Below are positions 15,166 to 22,536 of a stretch of 26,672 bases of DNA, piece after piece. The DNA is from Acidobacteriota bacterium (GTDB taxonomy: Bacteria > Acidobacteriota > Terriglobia > Bryobacterales > Bryobacteraceae): positions 1 through 26,672 of the forward strand of contig JAEZIJ010000162.1 of NCBI GenBank assembly GCA_023436715.1, in the 5' to 3' direction. The notes under the pieces were generated by a model that was not told the DNA's origin, made no database searches, and worked only from the letters and a program-made list of their open reading frames with translations. The first letter of the stretch is position 1; every line of letters begins with the position of its first letter. The translations under genes were made by a program, and so were the position numbers.

Positions 15166-16162
15166 GGCACTCACGCCTCGGAAATTCTGGCTGGCTATCG
15201 CGATTTCCGCGGCGGTCGCCGCAGCCACCCTTTGCATCGCGCCGCTGATCGGGTCGGCTTCGATCAGTTTGGCGCGGGCGTTCGCGGGGCAGTCGCCGGA
15301 CAAGGAAATCCTGTTCTACACGAGGCTGCCGCGTGTGCTGCTCGCTCTGCTTGCGGGCGGAACGTTGGGTGTAGCGGGCGTGCTGTTTCAGGCGATGCTG
15401 CGGGACGCGCTCGCGACTCCGTACACGCTGGGTGTTTCGAGCGGCGCGTCGCTGGGTGCGGTGATCGCGATCTGTCTGGGATGGGGCGAGGTGGCGCGCC
15501 TGCCCGCGGTTTGGGTTTGCGCTTTCGCCGGCGCGGCGCTGGTGCTCATGCTGGTGCTCGGCATCGCGACCGAGGGGAAGCGGATGTCGTCGTTCACCCT
15601 GCTGCTGGCGGGGGTTTCGATCAACACGATCTGCCTGGCGTGCATCCTGTTCCTTCAGTACATCGCGACCTTCGGACAGACGTTTGCAATCGTGCGCTGG
15701 CTGATGGGCGGCATCGACTCGGTGGAGTATTCCACGTTGGCGTGGCTGGCCGCCGGAGTGCTGCCCGCGCTCGGGTTCGTGTTCGCGAAGGCGCGCGAGT
15801 GGAACCTGATGGCCGTCGGCGAGGACTGGGCGGCGGCGCGCGGCATCAACACGTCGCGGCTGATCGTGACCGGGTATATATTGGGCTCGTTCGTGACGGG
15901 GTCGGTTACGGCGTTGACGGGGCCGATCGGGTTCGTCGGGCTCATCGTGCCGCACGCGCTGCGATTGCGGCTTGGAGCGGACCACCGCATCCTGATTCCC
16001 TGCTCTTTTCTGCTCGGCGCCTCGTTTCTGGCGGTTTGCGACACACTGGCGCGGACGGTTCTGGCGCCCACCGAGATTCCTGTCGGCGTGGTGACCGCGC
16101 TCGTGGGTGGACCTTTCTTCATCTGGCTGCTGCGCTCCAAGCGGATGAGCTTGTGGCTGTAG
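15155..16162 (+). CDS. btuC: Cobalamin ABC importer permease (BtuC-like, FecCD family)
   Basis: A 335-residue polytopic inner-membrane protein with about nine or ten hydrophobic helices. Family marks are FYTRLPRVLLALLAGGTLGVAG followed by FQAMLRDALATPYTLGVSSGASLG (about 47-98), the FecCD stretch MGGIDSVEYSTLAWLAAG, AARGINTSRLIVTG near the coupling helix that contacts BtuD, and GPIGFVGLIVPHALRL. It starts 11 bases before the end of btuD and is the last gene of the operon. Transport is cobalamin by context; by sequence alone it could carry a ferric siderophore or haem. No B12 biosynthesis or remodelling gene follows. Confidence 0.92.
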   Translation: MENKALTPRKFWLAIAISAAVAAATLCIAPLIGSASISLARAFAGQSPDKEILFYTRLPRVLLALLAGGTLGVAGVLFQAMLRDALATPYTLGVSSGASLGAVIAICLGWGEVARLPAVWVCAFAGAALVLMLVLGIATEGKRMSSFTLLLAGVSINTICLACILFLQYIATFGQTFAIVRWLMGGIDSVEYSTLAWLAAGVLPALGFVFAKAREWNLMAVGEDWAAARGINTSRLIVTGYILGSFVTGSVTALTGPIGFVGLIVPHALRLRLGADHRILIPCSFLLGASFLAVCDTLARTVLAPTEIPVGVVTALVGGPFFIWLLRSKRMSLWL

Positions 16163-16174
16163 CGCTTTGGCTGC

Positions 16175-16234
16175 CCGCTCCGCGGTCGCGGCTCCGTTTG
16201 ATCCCGTTTCCGAGCCGCGACCGTGAGGGAGCGG
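16175..16234. repeat. Pair of inverted REP-like intergenic repeats (CGGTCGCGG core)
   Basis: CCGCTCC...GCGGTCGCGGCTCCG at 16175-16196 is followed after 14 bases by an inverted copy at 16211-16234, whose complement reads CCGCTCC, CTCA, CGGTCGCGGCTCG. The two arms can fold into one long hairpin just after btuC. Single copies of the same element occur at 20348-20376 and 26641-26672. It may end or stabilise the btuC transcript; there is no U-tract. Confidence 0.7.
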
Positions 16235-16304
16235 TGTGGCGATCATTGCGGCGCGCCGGGTCTCACCCGAGCGGCACCATCTGCACAGCCCAGCTCTGTT
16301 CGAA

Positions 16305-16310
16305 TAAGAT
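16305..16310 (+). promoter_or_regulatory. Putative -10 element for a leaderless TTG start
   Basis: TAAGAT is followed by 6 bases (AGGGAA) and the TTG at 16317. The AGGG in the gap is too close to act as a ribosome binding site. Spacing equals that of the other leaderless-type genes in this window. Confidence 0.35.
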
Positions 16311-16316
16311 AGGGAA

Positions 16317-17411
16317 TTGGTCAATAAACTCGTCATTGAAAATCTTAAATTCCGGCCGGTGCGTACGGCGCTCGGTATCGTGGCTATAGGTCTTGAAGTC
16401 ACTCTGATGCTGACCATCGTCGGGCTGAGCCAGGGCATGCTTGCCGAATCCCAGAAGCGCGCCAGAGGCATAGGCTTCGACATTATCATCCGCCCGCAGG
16501 GCAGTTCGGCATTGAGTTTCAGTACGTCTCCCATGCCGGAGAAATACGTTCCATGGGTGGAAAAACAGCCGCACGTCAAGATGGCGCTCGGATCGATGGT
16601 CCACCCGGCCGGCGGCACTACCCTGGTGACCGGCATCGATCTGGACGCCTTCACTCGCATGAGCGGCGGCTTCCGCTATAGGGCGGGGCGGCCGCCCCGC
16701 GAACCTGACGAGATCCTCGTGGACACGTACTACGCGCGGCAGAACGGTTTGCATGCCGGCTCGACACTAAACCTGATGAACCGCAACTGGCGCGTCTGCG
16801 GCATCATAGAGGAAGGGCGGCTCGCGCGGCTTGTCGTTCCGCTTAAGGTCCTCCAGGACCTGACGGCTAACACGGACAAGATCAGTCAGATTTACGTGAA
16901 GGTGGACGATCCCGCAAATACGGCTGCTGTGATCAGCGACTTCAAAGCGAAACTCGAGAAGTATCCGATCTATTCCATGGAAGAATTCGTTTCGCTGTTC
17001 TCGGCGGACAATGTTCCCGGGCTGCGCGCTTTTATCTGGGTCATTATCGGGCTCTCTGTTGTGGTTGGATTTTTGGTGGTTTTTCTCTCGATGTACACGG
17101 CCGTACTCGAGCGCACACGCGAAATCGGCGTTTTGAAGGCGCTCGGCGCCTCCCCGTCGTTCGTGCTGAGCCTTCTGTTCCGCGAGACGTTCCTGCTGGC
17201 GGTGCTCGGCTCCGTGCTGGGGATCGGGTTCTCCTACGGCACGCGCTGGCTCATCATGACCCTCGTGCCTGCGTCCCTCTCGCAGCTCATTGTGCCGGAC
17301 TGGTGGCCGATAGCGGGAAGCATCGCACTAACCGGAGCGCTGCTTGGAGCGGCGTACCCGGGATGGCGTGCGGCTCGGCAGGATCCGATCGAGGCGCTGT
17401 CGTATGAGTAA
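16317..17411 (+). CDS. FtsX/MacB-type ABC transporter permease
   Basis: A 364-residue inner-membrane protein of the MacB/LolC/FtsX type. Transmembrane helix 1 (about 18-38) is followed by a periplasmic MacB-like domain (about 40-235), and three helices (about 240-262, 288-312, 328-350) lie near the C-terminus. The FtsX-family block VLERTREIGVLKALGASPSFVLSLLFRE sits after helix 2, and the end AAYPGWRAARQDPIEALSYE is typical. The start is a TTG; the N-terminus VNKLVIENLKFRPVRTALG matches the usual beginning of these proteins, so no later start is likely. It overlaps the ATPase gene by 8 bases, forming a two-component complex for lipoprotein, lipid or small-molecule handling. No adaptor (MacA-like) gene is adjacent, so the substrate is unknown. 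Confidence 0.9.
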   Translation: MVNKLVIENLKFRPVRTALGIVAIGLEVTLMLTIVGLSQGMLAESQKRARGIGFDIIIRPQGSSALSFSTSPMPEKYVPWVEKQPHVKMALGSMVHPAGGTTLVTGIDLDAFTRMSGGFRYRAGRPPREPDEILVDTYYARQNGLHAGSTLNLMNRNWRVCGIIEEGRLARLVVPLKVLQDLTANTDKISQIYVKVDDPANTAAVISDFKAKLEKYPIYSMEEFVSLFSADNVPGLRAFIWVIIGLSVVVGFLVVFLSMYTAVLERTREIGVLKALGASPSFVLSLLFRETFLLAVLGSVLGIGFSYGTRWLIMTLVPASLSQLIVPDWWPIAGSIALTGALLGAAYPGWRAARQDPIEALSYE

Positions 17412-18081
17412 ACCGATCATCGAAGTCCGCAATTTGCGGAAGGTATACCGCACAGGCGACGTGGATGTGGAAGCGCTGCGCGGGGTAGACCTGTCCGTGG
17501 AGCGCGGCGAGTTTCTGTGCGTCGTGGGTCCTTCGGGATCGGGGAAATCGACGCTATTTCACATTCTAGGCGGCCTGACGCCCCCAACTTCGGGCGAAGT
17601 GCTCATCGACGGAGACGATCTGTCGCGGCTCAGCGATAGAGACCGCACGGCGTTGCGCCGGCGGATGGTCGGTTTTGTCTTCCAGAAATACAACCTGCTG
17701 CCGACGCTGAGTGCGGCGGACAACATCGCCATCGCACGGCACATCGCGGGCAAAGACATGGCGCATGACCAGAAGTTCCGCGAGGTGCTGGACCTGCTCG
17801 GAATCACGCATCGCCTGCAGCACAAGCCGCGCGCGCTTTCGGGCGGTGAGCAGCAGCGCGTCGCCATAGCCCGCGCCATCGTGAACCAACCCGCCCTTCT
17901 GCTCGCGGATGAACCCACCGGGAACCTCGATTCAAAGAACTCGGCGACGGTGCTGAGCGTCCTCCGCGACCTGAACGAGCGGCTGAACCAGACAGTCCTG
18001 ATGATCACGCACGACCCCAACGTGGCGTCGTACGGGCACCGGATCGTGCATATGTTCGATGGAAGGATCGTAGACGGCTAG
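17404..18081 (+). CDS. LolD/MacB-type ABC transporter ATPase
   Basis: 225 residues, start ATG 17404 inside the last codons of the permease gene. The frame is open further upstream, but MSKPIIEVRNLRKVYRTGDVD is the canonical start. Walker A GPSGSGKST is at 42-50, the Q-loop is in VFQKYNLLPTLSAADNI, the signature LSGGEQQRVAIARAI starts at 145, Walker B LLLADEPTGNLD is at 165-176 and the switch region is MITHDP. The pattern GNLDS after Walker B and the NLLPTLSAADN segment place it in the MacB/LolD/FtsE class, matching the permease it overlaps. It energises mechanotransmission across the membrane rather than classic import. Confidence 0.92.
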   Translation: MSKPIIEVRNLRKVYRTGDVDVEALRGVDLSVERGEFLCVVGPSGSGKSTLFHILGGLTPPTSGEVLIDGDDLSRLSDRDRTALRRRMVGFVFQKYNLLPTLSAADNIAIARHIAGKDMAHDQKFREVLDLLGITHRLQHKPRALSGGEQQRVAIARAIVNQPALLLADEPTGNLDSKNSATVLSVLRDLNERLNQTVLMITHDPNVASYGHRIVHMFDGRIVDG

Positions 18082-18123
18082 GCGCGGCTCCGGCAGCCCA
18101 CAGCCCACAATCTTCCAGACCTG

Positions 18124-18132
18124 TGCTAACCT
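18124..18132 (+). promoter_or_regulatory. Putative extended -10 promoter of fba
   Basis: TGCTAACCT has the TGC-TAnnnT form. The expected RNA start is near 18139, giving a leader of about 65 bases that ends in a strong AAGGAG ribosome binding site (about 18190-18195, 8 bases before the ATG). A small GGGC/GCCC hairpin is possible in the leader (about 18151-18164). Confidence 0.4.
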
Positions 18133-18203
18133 CGTAGTTTAAGCATTTTACGGGCGTTTAGGCCCTCTTTCCGGATTTATTTCACACCAAGGAGAATTAC
18201 GCA

Positions 18204-19223
18204 ATGCCGCTAGTCCCCATGCGACAGGTCCTCGACGAGGCAGCCAAGGGCGGTTATGGCGTTGGCGCGTTCAACGTCAACAATCTGGAGCAGATCCAGG
18301 CCATTATGGAAGCAGCCCGGGAAACCAAGTCGCCGGTCATTATCCAAGCCAGCCGCGGTGCGCGGAAGTACGCGAACGATAAGTTCCTGTATCACCTGAT
18401 GGTCGCCGCGACGGAGATCTACCCGGAGATTCCGACGGTGCTGCACCTGGATCACGGCAACAGCGTCGAGACCTGCAAGTCCGCCATCGACATGGGCTTC
18501 ACCAGCGTCATGATGGACGGCTCGCTGATGCCGGACGGCAAGACGCCGTCAACCTTCGAGTACAACGTGAAGGTCACGCGCGAAGTTGTTGAAATGGCGC
18601 ACGCTAAGGGCGTCACGGTGGAAGGCGAAATCGGCTGCCTCGGCGGAATCGAAGACGGCCACGGCGCGGGCCTGGACGGGCTTTCGCACCTGACCGACCC
18701 GGCACAGGCCGAAGAGTTCGTAAAGCTGACCGGCCTGGATGCGCTCGCCATCGCGATCGGCACCAGCCACGGCGCTTACAAGTTCACCAGCAAGCCGACC
18801 GGCGAAACGCTGAAGATGGATCGCCTCATGGAGATCCACAAGCGCGTTCCGAACACTCACCTGGTGATGCACGGCTCCTCCAGCGTTCCGAAGGACCTGC
18901 AGGACATCATCAACCAGTTCGGCGGGAAGCTGAAGCCGACCTGGGGCGTACCGATCGAGGAGATCCAGCTCGGCATCCGCAACGGCGTCCGCAAGGTCAA
19001 CGTGGATACGGACAGCCGGCTCGCGATTACCGGCGCCATCCGCAAGGTGTTCTCCGAGAAGCCCGAGGAGTTCGATCCGCGCAGCTACCTGAAGCCCGCC
19101 CGCGAGGCGATGCAGAAGGTCGTGATGGCTCGCATGACGGCGTTCGGACAGGCCGGCCACGCGGGCGACTATCAGCCCATCCCGATGGCCGAGATGGCTG
19201 ACCGCTACGCGGCCACGGTATAG
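18204..19223 (+). CDS. fba: Class II fructose-bisphosphate aldolase (zinc-dependent)
   Basis: A 339-residue cytoplasmic enzyme cleaving fructose 1,6-bisphosphate to dihydroxyacetone phosphate and glyceraldehyde 3-phosphate, or the reverse in gluconeogenesis. The N-terminus MPLVPMRQVLDEAAKGGYGVGAFNVNN is the class II type B (Calvin-cycle subtype) form. Visible active-site pieces are LDHGNSVETC (catalytic Asp and a Zn ligand His), VEGEIG, GTSHGAYKF (Zn ligand His), HGSSSVP (Zn ligand His) and VNVDTDSRLA for phosphate/substrate binding. The loop after GCLG is shorter than in cyanobacterial relatives as I remember them. It is transcribed alone from a TGC-type promoter with a strong ribosome binding site, and followed by a GC-rich hairpin. 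A second, unrelated aldolase gene lies directly downstream. Confidence 0.95.
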   Translation: MPLVPMRQVLDEAAKGGYGVGAFNVNNLEQIQAIMEAARETKSPVIIQASRGARKYANDKFLYHLMVAATEIYPEIPTVLHLDHGNSVETCKSAIDMGFTSVMMDGSLMPDGKTPSTFEYNVKVTREVVEMAHAKGVTVEGEIGCLGGIEDGHGAGLDGLSHLTDPAQAEEFVKLTGLDALAIAIGTSHGAYKFTSKPTGETLKMDRLMEIHKRVPNTHLVMHGSSSVPKDLQDIINQFGGKLKPTWGVPIEEIQLGIRNGVRKVNVDTDSRLAITGAIRKVFSEKPEEFDPRSYLKPAREAMQKVVMARMTAFGQAGHAGDYQPIPMAEMADRYAATV

Positions 19224-19250
19224 CTTAGTTCCCTTCCCTCATTGAGTACC

Positions 19251-19280
19251 GATGGGCGGCCCACTTACGGGCCGCCCGTC
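19251..19280 (+). terminator. GC-rich hairpin after fba (terminator-like)
   Basis: A 12-base-pair stem with one G-T wobble (19251-19262 with 19269-19280) closes on the loop ACTTAC. There is no U-tract after it, so it is either a factor-dependent or a weak intrinsic terminator, or an RNA 3'-end stabiliser. It separates fba from the promoter of the next aldolase. Confidence 0.55.
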
Positions 19281-19302
19281 GCCGGATTGCGCTCCCTCGC
19301 GA

Positions 19303-19311
19303 TGCTACAAT
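19303..19311 (+). promoter_or_regulatory. Extended -10 promoter of the LacD-type aldolase gene
   Basis: TGCTACAAT (TG, C, TACAAT) lies 20 bases before the GTG at 19331. The RNA start is expected near 19318, just upstream of the AAGGGGGG ribosome binding site (19319-19326). No -35 is visible. Confidence 0.5.
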
Positions 19312-19330
19312 CGCGGTCAAGGGGGGCGCC

Positions 19331-20347
19331 GTGACTATTTCCCAAGACAAATTGAACAGGATGAAGGCCCTGGCGAACGATGCCGGGATCATCGCCGCTG
19401 CCGCTATGGACCAGCGCGGAAGCCTGAAGAAGTCCCTGGCCCTGGCGAAGGGCGTGGACAAGAAGGCTGTCACCTTCGAGATGATGACGGAGTTCAAGAC
19501 CGCCGTCACAAAAGTGCTCACGCCGCACGCGAGCGCCATCCTGCTCGATCCCGAGTACGGCCTGGGCGCCGCAAAGGCACGAAGCCGGCGCGCCGGCCTG
19601 CTGCTCGCCTATGAAAAGAGCGGGTACGACAATACGCAGCCGGGCCGCCTGCCGGATTTACTGGAGACTGTTTCGGTCAAGCGCATTGCCGATTGGGGCG
19701 CCGACGCCGTGAAGGTGCTCATCTATTACACGCCGTTCGAGGATGCGCACATCAACGACGTGAAACACGCGTTTATCGAACGGATCGGCGCCGAGTGCGA
19801 GGCGTACGACATTCCGTTCTTCCTCGAATTCGTAGGCTACGATGCGCAGGACGGAGACGAGAAAGGCCTGGAATACGCGAAACGGAAGCCGGAAATCGTT
19901 ACGCGCAGCATGCAGGAGTTCACCAAGCCGCAGTACAGGGTGGACGTGCTGAAGGTCGAGGTGCCAGTGAACGCGCATTTCGTCGAGGGCAGCGTCGTAT
20001 TCAAGGGGAAGGCGGCGTACACCCGCAAAGAGGCGCAGGAGCACTTCCGCCGTGCGGCCGCGGTTGCGACAAAGCCGTTCATTTACCTGAGCGCCGGTGT
20101 GAGCAATGAGCAATTTGTGGAGTCGCTGAAGATGGCCGCGGAGGCGGGCTCCGATTTTTCCGGCGTACTGTGCGGCCGCGCGACATGGAAGGATGGCATC
20201 CCCGTGTACGGGAAAGGCGGCGTCAAGGCTCTCGAGGAATGGCTGCAGCGTGAAGGCGTGCGGAACATCAATGCGGTGAACGACGCGATCAAGCAGGCCA
20301 AACCCTGGTACGCAAAGCTCGGCATTGCGAGGCCGGTCGGGGCGTAA
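19331..20347 (+). CDS. LacD-type class I aldolase (tagatose/fructose 1,6-bisphosphate aldolase family)
   Basis: 338 residues from a GTG with a strong AAGGGGGG ribosome binding site. Family marks are AMDQRGSLKKSL (25-36), ADAVKVLIYY (124-133), FLEFVGYD (164-171) and DVLKVEVPVN (205-214), whose K208 is the likely Schiff-base lysine, then FIYLSAGVSNEQFVESL and FSGVLCGRATWKDG. LacD enzymes cleave tagatose 1,6-bisphosphate and often also fructose 1,6-bisphosphate and epimers. No other lactose/galactose tagatose-pathway gene (LacAB, LacC) is in view, so a glycolytic or general ketose-bisphosphate role is more likely than lactose use. It lies directly after the class II aldolase, but with its own promoter and a hairpin between. 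Confidence 0.88.
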   Translation: MTISQDKLNRMKALANDAGIIAAAAMDQRGSLKKSLALAKGVDKKAVTFEMMTEFKTAVTKVLTPHASAILLDPEYGLGAAKARSRRAGLLLAYEKSGYDNTQPGRLPDLLETVSVKRIADWGADAVKVLIYYTPFEDAHINDVKHAFIERIGAECEAYDIPFFLEFVGYDAQDGDEKGLEYAKRKPEIVTRSMQEFTKPQYRVDVLKVEVPVNAHFVEGSVVFKGKAAYTRKEAQEHFRRAAAVATKPFIYLSAGVSNEQFVESLKMAAEAGSDFSGVLCGRATWKDGIPVYGKGGVKALEEWLQREGVRNINAVNDAIKQAKPWYAKLGIARPVGA

Positions 20348-20376
20348 ACCGCTCCTTCGCGGTCGCGGCCCGGTTT
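20348..20376. repeat. REP-like intergenic repeat, single copy
   Basis: ACCGCTCC, TTCG, CGGTCGCGGCCCGGTTT starts at the base after the stop of the LacD-type gene. It shares the CCGCTCC...CGGTCGCGG core with the copies at 16175-16234 and 26641-26672. It lies between convergent genes and may serve as a shared 3' element. Confidence 0.6.
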
Positions 20377-20390
20377 CGGTTTGATTCCGG

Positions 20391-21608
20391 TCAAACAGCG
20401 GCGCGCATGCCGGATTCGTCGAACGAGTGGCCTTCCCACCGGGCGACCACTGCCGTGGCGAGGCAGTTGCCCAGCACGTTGACCGATGTGCGGGCCATGT
20501 CCATTGCCGCGTCGATGCCGAGCAGCACCGCCGCGCCTTCAAGCGGCAGACCAAAGGTCGTGAGCGTGCCCGCCAAAATCACGAGCGAAGCCCGGGGCAC
20601 GCCCGCCACTCCTTTGCTGGTAAGCATCAACGTCAGCATCATGGGCAGTTGCTGGCCGAATGACAGGGAGACGCCGGCGGCTTGCGCAACAAACATCGCG
20701 GCGAGCGAGAGGTAGAGCGTGCTGCCGTCCAGATTGAAACTGTAACCGGTCGGGATGACGAATGCCACGATGTGCTTAGGCACGCCGAAGCGTTCCATGT
20801 TCTCCAGCGCGCGCGGCAGGGCGGCTTCGCTCGACGCGGTAGAGAAGGCTATAAGGAACGGTTCGCGGGCGGCACGGATGAACTGGCGCACCGGGATGCG
20901 CATCACGATCGCGACCAGCCCGAGCACGCCGATCACGAACAGGATCTGCGCGGCGTACATCGTCAGAATCAGCTTCCCGAGTCCGAACAGCACCGAAAAG
21001 CCTTTGCTCCCCACCGTTACCGCCATGGCGGCGCCGACACCGATCGGGGCCAGATACATGACATACCGCGTGTACTGGAACATCACCTCGGAAAGCGAGC
21101 CGCAGAAATCCACCACCAGCTTCGCCTTGCTCCCCGCGGCGGCGCACGCGGCTCCGAACAGGAACGCGAACACGACGATTTGCAGCACCTCGCCGCGCGC
21201 CATGGAGTCGATGATGCTGGCCGGGAACACATGCTCCAGCACGGTTCCCAGAGACTGCTTTACCTGCGGCAGCGCGGCTTCGGAGGCCTGCCGCTCCAGC
21301 TTCATGCCTTCGCCCGGGCGCACCAGATTCACGGCGCCGAGCCCCAAAAACAATGCGATTGTCGTGACGATCTCGAAGTAGACGATCGCCTTCAGTCCGA
21401 TGCGTCCCATCGCCTTCAGGCTGCCGGCTCCGGCAATGCCGTGTACCAGGGTCGCGAAGATGAGCGGGGCGATGATCGACTTGATCAGGCGAAGAAAAAT
21501 ATTGCCGGCGGGGGCCAGGCTGACGGCGAAGGAAGGCGCGGCTGTCCCGAGCGCGATGCCGGCGGCCATACCAATGAAGATCCAGCCGGTGATGGAGATG
21601 CGCCTCAC
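20391..21608 (-). CDS. Dicarboxylate/amino acid:cation symporter (DAACS, GltP/DctA-like)
   Basis: About 405 residues. I choose GTG 21608, which forms a GTGA overlap with the NAD kinase stop and has GGGGAG 4 bases before it; the frame extends to another GTG at 21620. It is a sodium- or proton-coupled elevator transporter with eight transmembrane helices and two re-entrant hairpins. Visible marks are IIAPLIFATLVHGIAGAG, the serine-containing hairpin FSTASSEAALPRAL, FVIPTGYSFNLDGSTLYLSLA (NMDGT-like motif, here NLDGS), MLTSKGVAGVPRASLVIL and the substrate-site region GIDAAMDMARTSVNVLGN. The likely substrate is glutamate/aspartate or a C4 dicarboxylate. Its coupling to NAD kinase is unusual; it may be just a compact operon. 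Confidence 0.9.
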   Translation of the reverse strand: MRRISITGWIFIGMAAGIALGTAAPSFAVSLAPAGNIFLRLIKSIIAPLIFATLVHGIAGAGSLKAMGRIGLKAIVYFEIVTTIALFLGLGAVNLVRPGEGMKLERQASEAALPQVKQSLGTVLEHVFPASIIDSMARGEVLQIVVFAFLFGAACAAAGSKAKLVVDFCGSLSEVMFQYTRYVMYLAPIGVGAAMAVTVGSKGFSVLFGLGKLILTMYAAQILFVIGVLGLVAIVMRIPVRQFIRAAREPFLIAFSTASSEAALPRALENMERFGVPKHIVAFVIPTGYSFNLDGSTLYLSLAAMFVAQAAGVSLSFGQQLPMMLTLMLTSKGVAGVPRASLVILAGTLTTFGLPLEGAAVLLGIDAAMDMARTSVNVLGNCLATAVVARWEGHSFDESGMRAAV

Positions 21609-22468
21609 CGTTCTCCCCACTTCAACTTTTCCCGCAGCACGTCGAAGAAATGCGCCCTCGGCGGCCGGATGAGCCGGAGAACGTGAGGAGAGCGGCTGGC
21701 AACTACGCGGTCGCCCATCTTGAGCGGCTCTCCGACCTGCCCGTCGATGGTGAGGTAAACGGCGTCGTCCTCGGCCCGGTTCAGGAGCGTGATCACACTG
21801 GCGTCGGGAAGAATAACGGGACGGTTCGTCAGCATGTGCGGGCAGATCGGCGTGATGCAGAGCGCGGCGACCTGGGGAAACATGATCGGCCCGCCGGCCG
21901 AGAGCGAATAGGCGGTCGAACCGGTGGGTGTGGAGACGATCAGGCCGTCGGCTTTGAAGGCGCAGACGAAATGGCCGTCAACATAGGCATCGAGGTCGAT
22001 GATGCGGGCGAAGTCACCCTTGGTCACAACGACATCGTTGAGCGCCTCGTACTCGGAACAGCACTCGCCTTCCCTGAATATCTGGCAATACAGCATGCGG
22101 CGGCGGCTGACGCGGAGTTCGCCGCGGAAGGCTCGTTCCAGTTCCGGGTAGATTTCGTCGGGGGAGATGGCCGTGAGGAACCCCAGGCCACCCAGGTTCA
22201 CGGGGAAGACGGGGATCTCCCGGCCGCGGAGGGCTCGGGCGGCCGCGAGGAGCGTGCCGTCGCCACCGAGCACGATCACCAGGTCGGCTCCCTCGGGCAC
22301 CTGGTCGCGAGGCAACACGTCGCCCGAGGCTGCATACCCGGCCGTAAACTCATCCAGGCGGACGGCGATGCCGCGACCCCTGAGCCATTCCAGCAAATCC
22401 GGAACTATCTCGGCGGCCCGGCGTGCATTCGGTTTGGAAATGATGCCGGCGGTTCTGATTTCGGCCAT
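21605..22468 (-). CDS. nadK: NAD kinase
   Basis: A 287-residue cytoplasmic enzyme phosphorylating NAD(H) to NADP(H). The catalytic GGDGT is at 68-72 in VLGGDGTLLAAAR. Other conserved parts are NLGGLGFLTA (91-100), ALNDVVVTK (142-150), and DGLIVSTPTGSTAYSLSAGGPI (174-195), which shapes the NAD site. Its length is normal for bacterial PpnK. The ATG at 22468 follows a TACCAT -10-like hexamer (22490-22495) by 21 bases; no strong ribosome binding site is seen. The symporter gene overlaps its end by 4 bases and is presumably co-transcribed. Confidence 0.94.
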   Translation of the reverse strand: MAEIRTAGIISKPNARRAAEIVPDLLEWLRGRGIAVRLDEFTAGYAASGDVLPRDQVPEGADLVIVLGGDGTLLAAARALRGREIPVFPVNLGGLGFLTAISPDEIYPELERAFRGELRVSRRRMLYCQIFREGECCSEYEALNDVVVTKGDFARIIDLDAYVDGHFVCAFKADGLIVSTPTGSTAYSLSAGGPIMFPQVAALCITPICPHMLTNRPVILPDASVITLLNRAEDDAVYLTIDGQVGEPLKMGDRVVASRSPHVLRLIRPPRAHFFDVLREKLKWGER

Positions 22469-22489
22469 ACAACGGTCGTTGAATCAGTC

Positions 22490-22495
22490 ATGGTA
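22490..22495 (-). promoter_or_regulatory. Putative -10 element of nadK
   Basis: The minus strand reads TACCAT, identical to the hexamer before the methyltransferase gene, here with an RNA start expected near 22483 and a leader of about 15 bases. No -35 is apparent. Confidence 0.3.
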
Positions 22496-22536
22496 TCGCA
22501 ATGGATTAGAGGAAATCCAACTCGCGAGCGCGAGCG

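Noticed and set aside
13882..16660. Long minus-strand frames opposite btuF, btuD, btuC and the permease
   Set aside because: Gln/Arg/His-rich shadows with no domain; the plus-strand genes carry Walker motifs and membrane helices in operon order.
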